NCBI RefSeq assembly: GCF_000526675.1
Contig: NZ_JAGN01000017.1
Coordinates: forward strand, 1-32,271
Direction of reading: 5' to 3'
Source: Atopobacter phocae ATCC BAA-285
GTDB lineage: Bacteria; Bacillota; Bacilli; Lactobacillales; Aerococcaceae
DNA: 32,271 bases
A model generated the notes under the pieces. The model was given only the letters and a program-made list of their open reading frames with translations, searched no databases and was not told where the DNA came from. Shown piece after piece: positions 7,561 to 15,271 of the stretch (position 1 is its first letter; the number at the start of each line of letters is the position of its first letter). The translations under genes were made by a program, and so were the position numbers.

Positions 7561-7603
7561 AAAACACACGATTAACTTTTAAGCGTTAACCGTGTGCCTT
7601 TTT
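7561..7603. terminator. Bidirectional terminator between osmC and pbuX
   Basis: CACACG-A-TTAAC (7565-7576) pairs with GTTAA-C-CGTGTG (7585-7596). T-rich tracts follow on both strands, so it can end the convergent osmC and xpt-pbuX transcripts. Confidence 0.8.
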
Positions 7604-7666
7604 ATTTTAATATTACCTCAATAGCTTTTAATGTTGTTTCGCTCTATCAGCATTAACTACTCATTA

Positions 7667-8992
7667 TTAAGCAGCTCGTTGATCTTGAATTCCGTTAAAG
7701 AAAGCATTTAATACAACGGCTGTTACAGTTCCTAAAACAATACCACTGCTTGTTAACCAAGAAATAGATGCTGGAAGTTGTGCAAAAGCTTCTGGCACAA
7801 CGGTTACACCTAAGCCAATCCCAACAGAACAAGCCACAATCATAATATTGTTTGGTGAATCTTCTTTAACTTGTCCTAACATCTTAATTCCATATGCTAA
7901 AACACTACCAAACATACATACCATCGCTCCACCTAAAACAGCTGGCGGAATGATAGTTGCGAGTGCACCTATTTTTGGAATCGAGCCACAAAGAATCATT
8001 AAGACGACCATATTGAATAGAACGGCTCTTTTTTTTACTCCTGATAATTGGATAAGACCAACGTTTTGAGAATATGTTGTATAAGGGAAAGTATTCATTA
8101 ATGAGCCTAGCATAACAGCTAATCCCTCTGAAACATAGCCACGTCGTAAATCTTGTTCACCAATTGTCTTACCAGTAATATCTCCTAGCGCATAGTATAC
8201 CCCAGTAGATTCAATAACAGATACTAATGCAACAATCGTCATAGTCAAAATACTAGTCCATTCAAACTCAAAACGAGCTAAATGGAAAGGAACGGGCATT
8301 TGAACCCAACTAGCTTCATATACTGGTGTTAAATCAACTAAACCTAGCATCCCTGCTAATACTGTACCGACTAAAATACCAATTAATATAGAAATTGAAT
8401 GGATAAAACCTTTTGTAAAACGATAAAGAATTAAAATAATTGCAAATGTTACAAATGCAATGCCAAGATGAATTAAATCACCATAATCACTTGAACCTTG
8501 TCCACCAGCCACATAATTTAACGCAACTGGCATAAGCGTTACTCCAATAATAGTCACTACACTACCTGTCACAATAGGTGGAAAGAAACGATTCAATTTA
8601 GCTAAAAATGGTGCTAATAAGAATACGAATAATCCTGAACAGAAAACAGCTCCATACATCACACCTAATCCATGTTCAGATCCTATTTGAATCATCGGTG
8701 ATACTGCTGTGAATGTACAAGCTAATACGACGGGTAGTCCTATTCCTATATATTTTCCTCGATATACTTGTAGAAAAGTAGCGATTCCTGACATTACAAT
8801 ATCTGCTGCTACAAGATAGGTTGTTTGCGCCACTGTCATATTTAACGCGCCTGCTACAATAATAGGTACAATAACTGCACCTGCATACATCGCTAACAAA
8901 TGTTGAATACTTAAAATAATATAACGAGTATCTTTCATTTCGTTCAATTCTTGGCTAAATTTTTCTTTAACACTTGCATTATTAGTATTCAT
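7667..8992 (-). CDS. pbuX: Xanthine permease (NCS2 family)
   Basis: It takes up xanthine by proton symport. It is a polytopic membrane protein of 441 aa with about 12-14 hydrophobic segments. The NCS2 family shows in Q-H-L-L-A-M-Y-A-G near residue 30 and in the V-S-V-I-E-S-T-G-V-Y-Y-A segment plus N-T-F-P-Y-T-T-Y-S-Q-N-V-G, the conserved substrate-site stretch of uracil-xanthine permeases. Its ATG shares a base with the xpt stop codon (TAATG), so the two are translationally coupled, the classic xpt-pbuX salvage pair. The ribosome binding site (GAGGAAGAGGG) lies in the end of xpt. Confidence 0.94.
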   Translation of the reverse strand: MNTNNASVKEKFSQELNEMKDTRYIILSIQHLLAMYAGAVIVPIIVAGALNMTVAQTTYLVAADIVMSGIATFLQVYRGKYIGIGLPVVLACTFTAVSPMIQIGSEHGLGVMYGAVFCSGLFVFLLAPFLAKLNRFFPPIVTGSVVTIIGVTLMPVALNYVAGGQGSSDYGDLIHLGIAFVTFAIILILYRFTKGFIHSISILIGILVGTVLAGMLGLVDLTPVYEASWVQMPVPFHLARFEFEWTSILTMTIVALVSVIESTGVYYALGDITGKTIGEQDLRRGYVSEGLAVMLGSLMNTFPYTTYSQNVGLIQLSGVKKRAVLFNMVVLMILCGSIPKIGALATIIPPAVLGGAMVCMFGSVLAYGIKMLGQVKEDSPNNIMIVACSVGIGLGVTVVPEAFAQLPASISWLTSSGIVLGTVTAVVLNAFFNGIQDQRAA

Positions 8993-9579
8993 TATTCGCC
9001 CTCTTCCTCCATAAATTCAACGCGTCCATTCTCTAATGATTTGATCCGACAAATGGAATAAACATCCACTCCCGCATCTTCTAATTGCTGGCGACCGGGT
9101 TGAAATGACTTTTCAATAATGATTCCCACACCTGCAACCGTTGCTCCAGCTTGTCGAACTAACTCTACTAAACCACGTGCCGCTTCTCCATTCGCAAGAA
9201 AATCATCGATAATTAAAACATGGTCTTCAGCATTTAAATATTTTTTAGAGACCATCACTTCACTCGTCACATCTTTCGTATAACTGTGAACTAACGTTTG
9301 ATACCGGTCATCGCGTGCCATTGTTGAAGGTTGTTGTTTCTTAGCAAAAAGCATTGGCACATTGAAACGATTAGCCACCATAATTGCTGGAGCGATTCCA
9401 CTCGCTTCAATCGTTAAAATTTTAGTAATCGGCTGTCTTTTAAAATAATCAAATAAATCACGTTCTATTTCATTCATAACGTTAGGATCAATTTGATGAT
9501 TCAAAAACGAATCAACTTTTAACACATTATTAGGATAGACTTCACCATCTTTTAAAATGCGTTTTTTTAAATAATTCAC
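8992..9579 (-). CDS. xpt: Xanthine phosphoribosyltransferase
   Basis: It joins xanthine to PRPP to form XMP for purine salvage. The PRPP-binding motif is in I-I-D-D-F-L-A-N-G-E-A-A, and the family-specific L-K-V-D-S-F-L-N-H-Q-I-D-P is near the N-terminus; I-E-A-S-G-I-A-P-A and I-E-K-S-F-Q-P-G-R are also conserved. An ATG exists at 9603, but the ribosome binding site GGAGG (9588-9592) lies inside that extension and is 8 bases from a GTG at 9579. Starting there gives 195 aa, the usual family length. It is first gene of xpt-pbuX, behind a consensus promoter and a PurBox. Confidence 0.95.
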   Translation of the reverse strand: MNYLKKRILKDGEVYPNNVLKVDSFLNHQIDPNVMNEIERDLFDYFKRQPITKILTIEASGIAPAIMVANRFNVPMLFAKKQQPSTMARDDRYQTLVHSYTKDVTSEVMVSKKYLNAEDHVLIIDDFLANGEAARGLVELVRQAGATVAGVGIIIEKSFQPGRQQLEDAGVDVYSICRIKSLENGRVEFMEEEGE

Positions 9580-9649
9580 ACTTACATCCTCCACTTCTTT
9601 CATTCATTATTATTAAACATTTCGTCTGTTACCGCTTCTTAAAAACACT

Positions 9650-9662
9650 AAATACGAACTAT
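9650..9662. promoter_or_regulatory. PurBox (probable PurR operator) in the xpt leader
   Basis: AAATACGAACTAT on the plus strand (ATAGTTCGTATTT on the minus strand) matches the PurBox consensus AWWWCCGAACWWT at 12 of 13 positions. It lies about 20 bases downstream of the -10 box, a position suiting repression by PurR. Confidence 0.65.
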
Positions 9663-9681
9663 TTTTATAAATGTTAACTAA

Positions 9682-9709
9682 ATTATACGCTTATGACACT
9701 TTTTGTCAA
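9682..9709 (-). promoter_or_regulatory. Promoter of xpt-pbuX
   Basis: TTGACA (9704-9709) and TATAAT (9682-9687), both perfect consensus boxes, are separated by 16 bases on the minus strand. Confidence 0.88.
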
Positions 9710-9754
9710 TCATAAATTATAAAAAGATTGATGGATTAAAATAAAAAATTCAAT

Positions 9755-10327
9755 TTATAAAAGAATCCCTTTTTCAGTCACAATATGTTGCACTACTTGG
9801 TCAAAATGATCAGTTGGAATATTAGAAAATAATTGGGTACTATGTGTTAAAGCAATTGTTTGATTTGAAAAATAGGCTATATAACGATCATAGTATCCAC
9901 CGCCATATCCCAAACGGTCGCCATTGTACGAAAAAGCTAGTCCTGGCACAATCATTACATCTATCTCCATTGAAGATAATTCGAATGTTTTCTCAACAAT
10001 GGGCTCTTCTAAATAAAAACTACCCACCTTATTTTTTTCAACTTGTTGATATGAGTCAATCAAGTGAAAAGTCATTGTTTTTTGTTTAGGATTTACTTTT
10101 GGAATAGCTATTTTCTTTCCTTCCTTCCATGCTTGGGCAATTAACTCTCTTGTATCCCACTCTGTCGAAAATGAAAGATACGTGCCAATGACTTGTGCCT
10201 CTTTCCAAATAGATGACTGAATAAGTTGCTGGTGCAATAAATGAGAAACCTGTTGTCGTTCAATTTGATCAAATTGTTTTAAAGATTCTCTAACTTGTTG
10301 ACGCAAAACTTCCTTTTCTTTCTTCAT
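9755..10327 (-). CDS. 5-formyltetrahydrofolate cyclo-ligase
   Basis: It converts 5-formyl-THF with ATP to 5,10-methenyl-THF, returning a storage folate to one-carbon metabolism. The hallmark is the R-L-G-Y-G-G-G-Y-Y-D-R-Y loop at 138-149, preceded by M-I-V-P-G-L-A-F. An N-terminal basic stretch K-K-E-K-E and the G-T-Y-L-S-F-S-T-E-W-D segment also fit the family. Length of 190 aa is normal. It lies upstream of xpt on the same strand, but xpt has its own strong promoter in the gap; no convincing terminator is seen between them. Confidence 0.93.
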   Translation of the reverse strand: MKKEKEVLRQQVRESLKQFDQIERQQVSHLLHQQLIQSSIWKEAQVIGTYLSFSTEWDTRELIAQAWKEGKKIAIPKVNPKQKTMTFHLIDSYQQVEKNKVGSFYLEEPIVEKTFELSSMEIDVMIVPGLAFSYNGDRLGYGGGYYDRYIAYFSNQTIALTHSTQLFSNIPTDHFDQVVQHIVTEKGILL

Positions 10328-10697
10328 TTATACCCCCTAAACTTCTAATAATAGTAAAATTTTTAATTTATATCATACCAATTTCATTGAAAAATTACTA
10401 GTGTGAAATCTGAATAGTCTTCAATTACTTAAATAACTTCTTCCTTTTTATAAATTAGCTCCTATTTAAAGAAATAAATTCATATCCTTTTGCGTCGTCT
10501 TCTTTGCAAACATTTGTTAAGAAGCGTACAATTAAACTAGAATATGCTATATATTCCGTCATTTATTTAGTTTGTATTTGCTATTATCACTTTTATTACC
10601 ATTTACCTCTCTCGTTTTTACTATTTTAACTAAACGCATCGCTTCATCTCATCACTATGTTTACTTTACTCTCGTCAAATTTAAGGAGGAATATACT
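10328..10697 (+). other. Intergenic region with the promoter and long leader of the DUF2177-fakAB-DUF1295 unit
   Basis: About 370 bases between divergent genes. The only clear signal is the promoter at 10504-10532. The leader after it is about 160 bases; I see no known riboswitch or strong hairpin in it. An open frame running into the next gene from a TTG at 10572 has no ribosome binding site and is not treated as coding. Confidence 0.6.
10504..10532 (+). promoter_or_regulatory. Promoter of the three-gene DUF2177 / fatty-acid-kinase-like / DUF1295 unit
   Basis: TTGCAA (10504-10509) and TACAAT (10527-10532) with a 17-base spacer on the plus strand. Confidence 0.7.
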
Positions 10698-11096
10698 ATG
10701 CATTATATTCGTGCATATATCATTACATTTATTGTCTTTTTTGCGATCGATATCGTTTGGCTCGTATTTATCGCTAACAATCTTTACCGAAATAATATCG
10801 GTCATTTAATGGCAGAAAAAACTAATTGGATAGCTGCGATTATTTTTTACTTAATTTTTATTGCTGGTCTCGTATTTTTCGCTATTCATCCTGCAATTGA
10901 AAAGGAAAGTTGGCAATATGCATTACTAGCCGGTGGATTTTTCGGTTTATTATGCTATTCGACATTTGACTTAACCAACTTAGCTACTTTAAAAGATTGG
11001 CCTTTAAATGTGACCTTAATTGATATTACTTGGGGCACATTTATTAATGCGATCACCGCATGGATTAGTTTTTATCTTTTAAATTGGTTCAAATAA
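10698..11096 (+). CDS. Small membrane protein, DUF2177-like
   Basis: It is a protein of 132 aa with four hydrophobic segments (about 5-27, 45-65, 73-93 and 108-128). The first ends in D-I-V-W-L-V-F-I-A and a later segment contains C-Y-S-T-F-D-L-T-N, both patterns I associate with DUF2177, a family without known function. The start is the ATG at 10698, eight bases after a strong AAGGAGG; a longer frame upstream lacks a ribosome binding site. It is the first gene of a unit with a fatty-acid-kinase-like fusion and a DUF1295 protein, so a membrane-lipid role is possible but unproven. Confidence 0.8.
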   Translation: MHYIRAYIITFIVFFAIDIVWLVFIANNLYRNNIGHLMAEKTNWIAAIIFYLIFIAGLVFFAIHPAIEKESWQYALLAGGFFGLLCYSTFDLTNLATLKDWPLNVTLIDITWGTFINAITAWISFYLLNWFK

Positions 11097-11113
11097 TTTT
11101 TAGAGGTGTTTTT

Positions 11114-12913
11114 ATGAAGAAAGAAAATCAATTGACTCATTTAGACGGGCAACAAATTTATCAAGCCTTTCTTTCTGGTGCATATGAAATTATTGATCAT
11201 AGAGAAGTTTTAAATCGCATCAATGTATTCCCCATTGCTGATGGCGACACAGGTAGTAATTTATCTTTTACAATGCAATCAATCATTGATAATGCACAAC
11301 CTAGTTCCTTACCAAAAGAATCCTTACAATCAATCGCAGATGCCGCATTAATGGGAGCAAGAGGAAATTCAGGAATTATCTTTGCTCAGTTAATCAATGG
11401 TATTTATATGGCGATAAATGAAGAATCGACGATTAGTCTGTCGTCATTTATACAAGCCATTCAATCTGCTAAACAATATGCGTATCAAGCTATTTCTCAA
11501 CCAGTAGAAGGGACTATCATTACTGTCATTAGCGATTGGGCAGATGCATTGCTATCGATGGATCCGACATCACTTACTTTTGAAGAACTACTCGAACAAT
11601 CCATCATTGCCGCAACTGTTTCTTTAAATGAGACCACTTCAAAATTGAAAGCATTGCAAGATGCTAATGTTGTTGATTCCGGTGCTCAAGGCTTATTATA
11701 TTTTATCCAAGGGATGCTGTCTTATATAAAAACAGGCCATGTTCACCTACCAGATAACTCAACAAATGATATAAACACTCTTCCATTTCCGGTAAGTGCA
11801 CACGAAGATTTCGATGAAAATTATCGGTATTGTGTTGAAGGGATTTTGCAAGGAACTTCACTGGATAAACAGCAAATTAAATCCGCCATTCAATCATTAG
11901 GAAATTCCTTAATTATTATTGGTCATACTCAAAAAATTCGAATTCACATTCATACCAATCATCCCGAAAAATTATTCGATATACCAAAAACATTCGGTAC
12001 TATTATTTTTCAAAAAGCGGATGATATGAAAAGACAATATGAAAGTATTCATCGCCGGAAACATCCCATTGCATTACTAACTGATTCCATCGCTGACATA
12101 CCTAAGGAATTGATGGATCAATATCAAATTCATTTACTACCATTAAATTTAATTATTGAGCAAACAAATTACTTAGATAAAGTAACCATATCGCCTCAAT
12201 ATTTTTATCAATTAATGGATGAGTTAACGGATTATCCTTCTTCATCACAACCTACTGTGAAAGAAGCTGAGAAAGTTCTAACTGAACTAGCTGAACATTA
12301 TCCATCGATTATTGCAATCACTGTATCTAGTCAGATGAGTGGCACATACGAAACATTAGTTAAAGCAAATAAACAAGGCAAATTGGCACAGCATCAAATT
12401 GAGATTATTGATTCTAAACAAAACTCAGGAGCACAAGGATTAGTTGTTAAAGCTGCTGCTGAAGCAATTGATGCTGGTTATACTTTTGAAGAGGTAGTCA
12501 AACGTGTAAAAGAAAGTATCAAAAAAACGAAAATTTTTGTTAGTGTACCTACTTTAAAGTACATGCTAAAATCCGGACGAATTGGTAAAGCTCAAGCATT
12601 TGCGGCAGATGTCGTTAATTTAAAACCGGTTGTATCCATTGACCAGGACGGTAATGGCATTGTCATTGGAAAAACTTTCAGTATTAATGGTAATACTAAA
12701 AAAATACAAAGCTTGGTCAAAAGTATGATGCAAGAAGGACAAATTAAAGAATATGCCATCGTTCACGCGAATGGTGGGGATAGAGTTCAAGCGTTTGAAA
12801 CATTCTATACTCAATTAATTGGACAAGCACCCGCTTATATTATGGAAATTTCACCGATTGTTGCAATGAGTGCCGGATTAGGTACTGTCGCTATCGCATT
12901 AATTACAGAATAA
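11114..12913 (+). CDS. DhaL (FakA-like) - DegV (FakB-like) fusion protein, possible one-chain fatty acid kinase
   Basis: Two normally separate proteins are joined. Residues 1 to about 200 form a DhaL/FakA kinase domain with the ATP-Mg loop A-D-G-D-T-G-S-N (Asp43, Asp45), G-A-R-G-N-S-G and D-S-G-A-Q-G-L. A FakA-type middle domain follows, with R-I-H-I-H-T-N-H-P at about 276-284, whose paired His residues match those important in FakA. From about 318 to the end is a DegV/FakB domain: L-L-T-D-S-I-A-D-I-P, S-S-Q-P-T, S-S-Q-M-S-G-T-Y-E (405-413) and a late K-S-G-R-I-G-K. In known systems FakB holds a fatty acid while FakA phosphorylates it. The separate FakA C-terminal domain is absent, replaced by DegV. 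The ATG at 11114 has ribosome binding site AGAGGTG. The substrate is inferred from the two families. Confidence 0.9.
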   Translation: MKKENQLTHLDGQQIYQAFLSGAYEIIDHREVLNRINVFPIADGDTGSNLSFTMQSIIDNAQPSSLPKESLQSIADAALMGARGNSGIIFAQLINGIYMAINEESTISLSSFIQAIQSAKQYAYQAISQPVEGTIITVISDWADALLSMDPTSLTFEELLEQSIIAATVSLNETTSKLKALQDANVVDSGAQGLLYFIQGMLSYIKTGHVHLPDNSTNDINTLPFPVSAHEDFDENYRYCVEGILQGTSLDKQQIKSAIQSLGNSLIIIGHTQKIRIHIHTNHPEKLFDIPKTFGTIIFQKADDMKRQYESIHRRKHPIALLTDSIADIPKELMDQYQIHLLPLNLIIEQTNYLDKVTISPQYFYQLMDELTDYPSSSQPTVKEAEKVLTELAEHYPSIIAITVSSQMSGTYETLVKANKQGKLAQHQIEIIDSKQNSGAQGLVVKAAAEAIDAGYTFEEVVKRVKESIKKTKIFVSVPTLKYMLKSGRIGKAQAFAADVVNLKPVVSIDQDGNGIVIGKTFSINGNTKKIQSLVKSMMQEGQIKEYAIVHANGGDRVQAFETFYTQLIGQAPAYIMEISPIVAMSAGLGTVAIALITE

Positions 12914-12923
12914 AGGAGCATTT

Positions 12924-13802
12924 ATGGATAAAAAAAGAATTGTAATCTATTGTTTATTATTTATATCTATCTTATTACTAGCTACATATGGAGGAACTCG
13001 AATTGGTCTTGATGGCCTCCTCGTTTCGTTCTTATTTACATTGCTATATTTCACTGGAATCTTTATTATCGCTACTATTGTCAAAGACAACTCGATTGTC
13101 GACATGGGCTGGGGCCTTGGATTTGTATGTGGGAGTTGGATTACCTTAATGACTACTGCAAAACCGACTTTATTATCTTATATTATTGTTGGGTTTATCT
13201 CGGTTTGGGGAATTCGTTTGTCAGTACGTTTAATTAAACGAAACTGGGGGAAACCTGAAGATTTCCGCTATGCTAATTGGCGAAAAGAATGGGGCGATAA
13301 AGTAGTCATCATTGCATTCTTTAGAGTATTTATGGCACAAGGTTTAATCAACTTTTTAGTTGGTTCAGTTGCTTATTCTATTATTAAATACAACACTTTT
13401 TATACAGGAATGAATCATTCATTTATTGTATATGTTGGATTGGTTATTGCATTCGTTGGCCTCTTTTTTGAAGTAGTTGGTGATGAACAATTAAGACGTC
13501 ACATCGCACGTGGTTCTGGCACACTACTTCAAACTGGATTGTGGTCAATCACACGTCATCCTAATTACTTTGGTGAAATTCTTATATGGATTGGTTTATA
13601 TCTATGTAGTTTAACGTTAGTCTTAACTAACTCCGTTCATTTAATTTACTTTATCGCTTTAGCCATTTCGCCATTACTAATGACCGTTGTTCTCACAAAA
13701 GTATCAATTCCTTTACTCGAAGATCACATGGCTGAATATAACGAGTGGGAAACATACAAACAACGGGTTCCAATGCTTATCCCCATCAAATGGCGCAAAT
13801 AA
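12924..13802 (+). CDS. DUF1295 membrane protein (steroid reductase / ICMT-like fold)
   Basis: It is a 292-aa polytopic membrane protein with about seven hydrophobic segments. Diagnostic motifs are D-M-G-W-G-L-G-F near residue 60, F-R-Y-A-N-W-R near 114-120, and T-R-H-P-N-Y-F-G-E at 210-218. That C-terminal motif is shared with 3-oxo-5-alpha-steroid reductases and isoprenylcysteine/phospholipid methyltransferases, which act on lipid substrates with NADPH or SAM. The exact reaction is unknown. Its ATG follows the fusion gene's stop by 10 bases with ribosome binding site AAAGGAG, and a hairpin terminator ends the unit after it. The link to a fatty-acid-kinase-like gene favours a lipid substrate. 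Confidence 0.88.
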   Translation: MDKKRIVIYCLLFISILLLATYGGTRIGLDGLLVSFLFTLLYFTGIFIIATIVKDNSIVDMGWGLGFVCGSWITLMTTAKPTLLSYIIVGFISVWGIRLSVRLIKRNWGKPEDFRYANWRKEWGDKVVIIAFFRVFMAQGLINFLVGSVAYSIIKYNTFYTGMNHSFIVYVGLVIAFVGLFFEVVGDEQLRRHIARGSGTLLQTGLWSITRHPNYFGEILIWIGLYLCSLTLVLTNSVHLIYFIALAISPLLMTVVLTKVSIPLLEDHMAEYNEWETYKQRVPMLIPIKWRK

Positions 13803-13838
13803 AGCAAAAACATTCTCATTATTTTTATTACACAAAAA

Positions 13839-13884
13839 CATCTCATCTCGATTTAAATCGATTGAGATGTTTTTTTATTTTAGT
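13839..13884. terminator. Terminator after the DUF1295 gene
   Basis: ACATCTCA (13839-13846) pairs with TGAGATGT (13864-13871), with an inner TCGAT/ATCGA stem, followed by a run of T on the plus strand. A shorter T tract on the minus strand could also serve convergent cutC. Confidence 0.82.
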
Positions 13885-13971
13885 CGATAATATATTTAAG
13901 TTAAGACATATTTTTTTAAAAAATAATCGAATATTCACTATTCAGTTAATGAATGTTTCTCCACTTTATTT

Positions 13972-14706
13972 TTATAATAAATCCTTTAAAGAACGAACGC
14001 GATGTTCGCTAACAATTTGAATACGAGCAGTTCCATCAATAGCATACGATACGTTCTCGCCAATCGTTGTTGGATCTTCCCAATAACCTTTACAACTTGA
14101 ATGAACTTGTGTAGCTAAAGGAACATCTTTTAAAAATACCTCAATATTGTCTTCAGTTAGTCCCGCTCCTGGCAAAATTTCAATTTGCCCATTAGTTGAC
14201 TGAATTAATTGATTTAAGTAAGTTCTTCCTTCAAATGCACTAGATTGTCGTCCACTAGTTAGAATTCGATGAACTCCCAACTCAATTAACTGATTCACTA
14301 CTTTTTCTGGTTGTTTGGCGACATCAAATGCTCGATGAAATACGCTCTCTTTCTGATGTTTTTTAATCAAATCAACCATTTGTTGGGCAAACAATTGATC
14401 CAGTTCGCCTGTTTCTGTCAGTGCTCCAAATGCTAACCCATCTGCTCCTGCTTCTAATAGTTTCTCTGCATCATGTAACATCACTTCTTTTTCAATTGTT
14501 TGATAATAAAAACCGCCACCTCGAGGACGTATCATACAAATAATTGGAATTGTCGTTGAGGATTTAGCCCGTTCTAACGTCGCAATTGTCGGTGTAAGAC
14601 CACCTAATGATAGTGCACTATTTAACTCAATTCGATCAGCTCCACCTCGTTCGGCAACCATACAATCTTCAGCACTTCCCGCACAAACTTCCAATACTCT
14701 TTTCAT
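13972..14706 (-). CDS. cutC: CutC family protein
   Basis: CutC is a TIM-barrel protein linked to copper tolerance; its biochemical activity is unsettled. The sequence opens with the family signature L-E-V-C-A-G-S-A-E-D-C, then G-G-A-D-R-I-E-L-N-S-A-L and I-R-P-R-G-G-G-F-Y-Y, all highly conserved. H-R-A-F-D and L-T-S-G-R-Q lie in the second half. Length (244 aa) is normal. The ribosome binding site AAGGAG precedes the ATG. The gene stands alone, convergent to the DUF1295 unit; no copper ATPase or regulator is near, so a copper role is not supported by context. Confidence 0.93.
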   Translation of the reverse strand: MKRVLEVCAGSAEDCMVAERGGADRIELNSALSLGGLTPTIATLERAKSSTTIPIICMIRPRGGGFYYQTIEKEVMLHDAEKLLEAGADGLAFGALTETGELDQLFAQQMVDLIKKHQKESVFHRAFDVAKQPEKVVNQLIELGVHRILTSGRQSSAFEGRTYLNQLIQSTNGQIEILPGAGLTEDNIEVFLKDVPLATQVHSSCKGYWEDPTTIGENVSYAIDGTARIQIVSEHRVRSLKDLL

Positions 14707-14777
14707 TTATTTTCTCCTTTTCTGTCTATTACACCTCTATTTTACTTTATAACACATTTCATTGAGTAAGTGAATTT

Positions 14778-14806
14778 TTGTAATTAAAGTGTAAATATGG
14801 TACGAT
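14778..14806 (+). promoter_or_regulatory. Promoter of the usp-sulP unit
   Basis: TTGTAA (14778-14783), a 17-base spacer and TACGAT (14801-14806), preceded by TGG giving an extended -10 box. Confidence 0.65.
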
Positions 14807-14847
14807 AGAGTAATGCTCATCATAACGTTCCCTTAAGGAGGAAATAA

Positions 14848-15258
14848 ATGAAAAAAATAATTGTTGCATTTGATGGTTCAGAACATGCCATTCATGCACT
14901 AAATGAAGCCAAAAAATTACAAATTGGATTCCCAGAAGCTACTATTACTGTATTAGAGGTTTTCGATATTCATCAATTAAAAGATCAAGACTATGATTTA
15001 TCAAAATCTTACGAGCAACGTCAAACCGAACGATTAGCCATTTTAAATAATCAACTTCGTCCATTATTGGATAACTTTGAAGGAATTGTTTTATTGGGTG
15101 ATCCTGCTGCTCAAATTATTAATCATATTAATACGAATGACTATGACTTACTAGTTATCGGCACACGCGGTTTAAATGCTCTTCAAGAACTCGTATTAGG
15201 CAGTGTCAGCCACAACGTCATTCAGCACATTGCCATACCGACGTTAGTCGTTAAATAG
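14848..15258 (+). CDS. Universal stress protein, UspA family
   Basis: It is a 136-aa single-domain Usp. It opens with a beta strand, I-I-V-A-F-D-G-S-E-H-A, where the Asp contacts adenine in ATP-binding members. It ends with the ATP-binding signature G-T-R-G-L-N-A-L-Q-E-L-V-L-G-S-V-S-H-N-V and I-P-T-L-V-V-K, matching G-2x-G-9x-G-S/T, so it probably binds ATP. The ribosome binding site AAGGAGG is well placed. The sulP transporter begins 13 bases after the stop, so the two are cotranscribed and the Usp may modulate that transporter. What the Usp senses is not evident. Confidence 0.92.
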   Translation: MKKIIVAFDGSEHAIHALNEAKKLQIGFPEATITVLEVFDIHQLKDQDYDLSKSYEQRQTERLAILNNQLRPLLDNFEGIVLLGDPAAQIINHINTNDYDLLVIGTRGLNALQELVLGSVSHNVIQHIAIPTLVVK

Positions 15259-15271
15259 AAAGGAATTATTT

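Noticed and set aside
9580-9680. Guanine/xanthine riboswitch upstream of xpt
   Set aside because: The leader is short and lacks the conserved core words of the purine riboswitch; a PurBox explains regulation better.
10572-10697. Hydrophobic in-frame N-terminal extension of the DUF2177-like protein from a TTG
   Set aside because: There is no ribosome binding site before the TTG, while a strong AAGGAGG sits before the ATG at 10698.
13687-14020. Open frames on the plus strand across the end of DUF1295 and its terminator
   Set aside because: They overlap a real gene in another frame, pass through the terminator hairpin and have no ribosome binding site.
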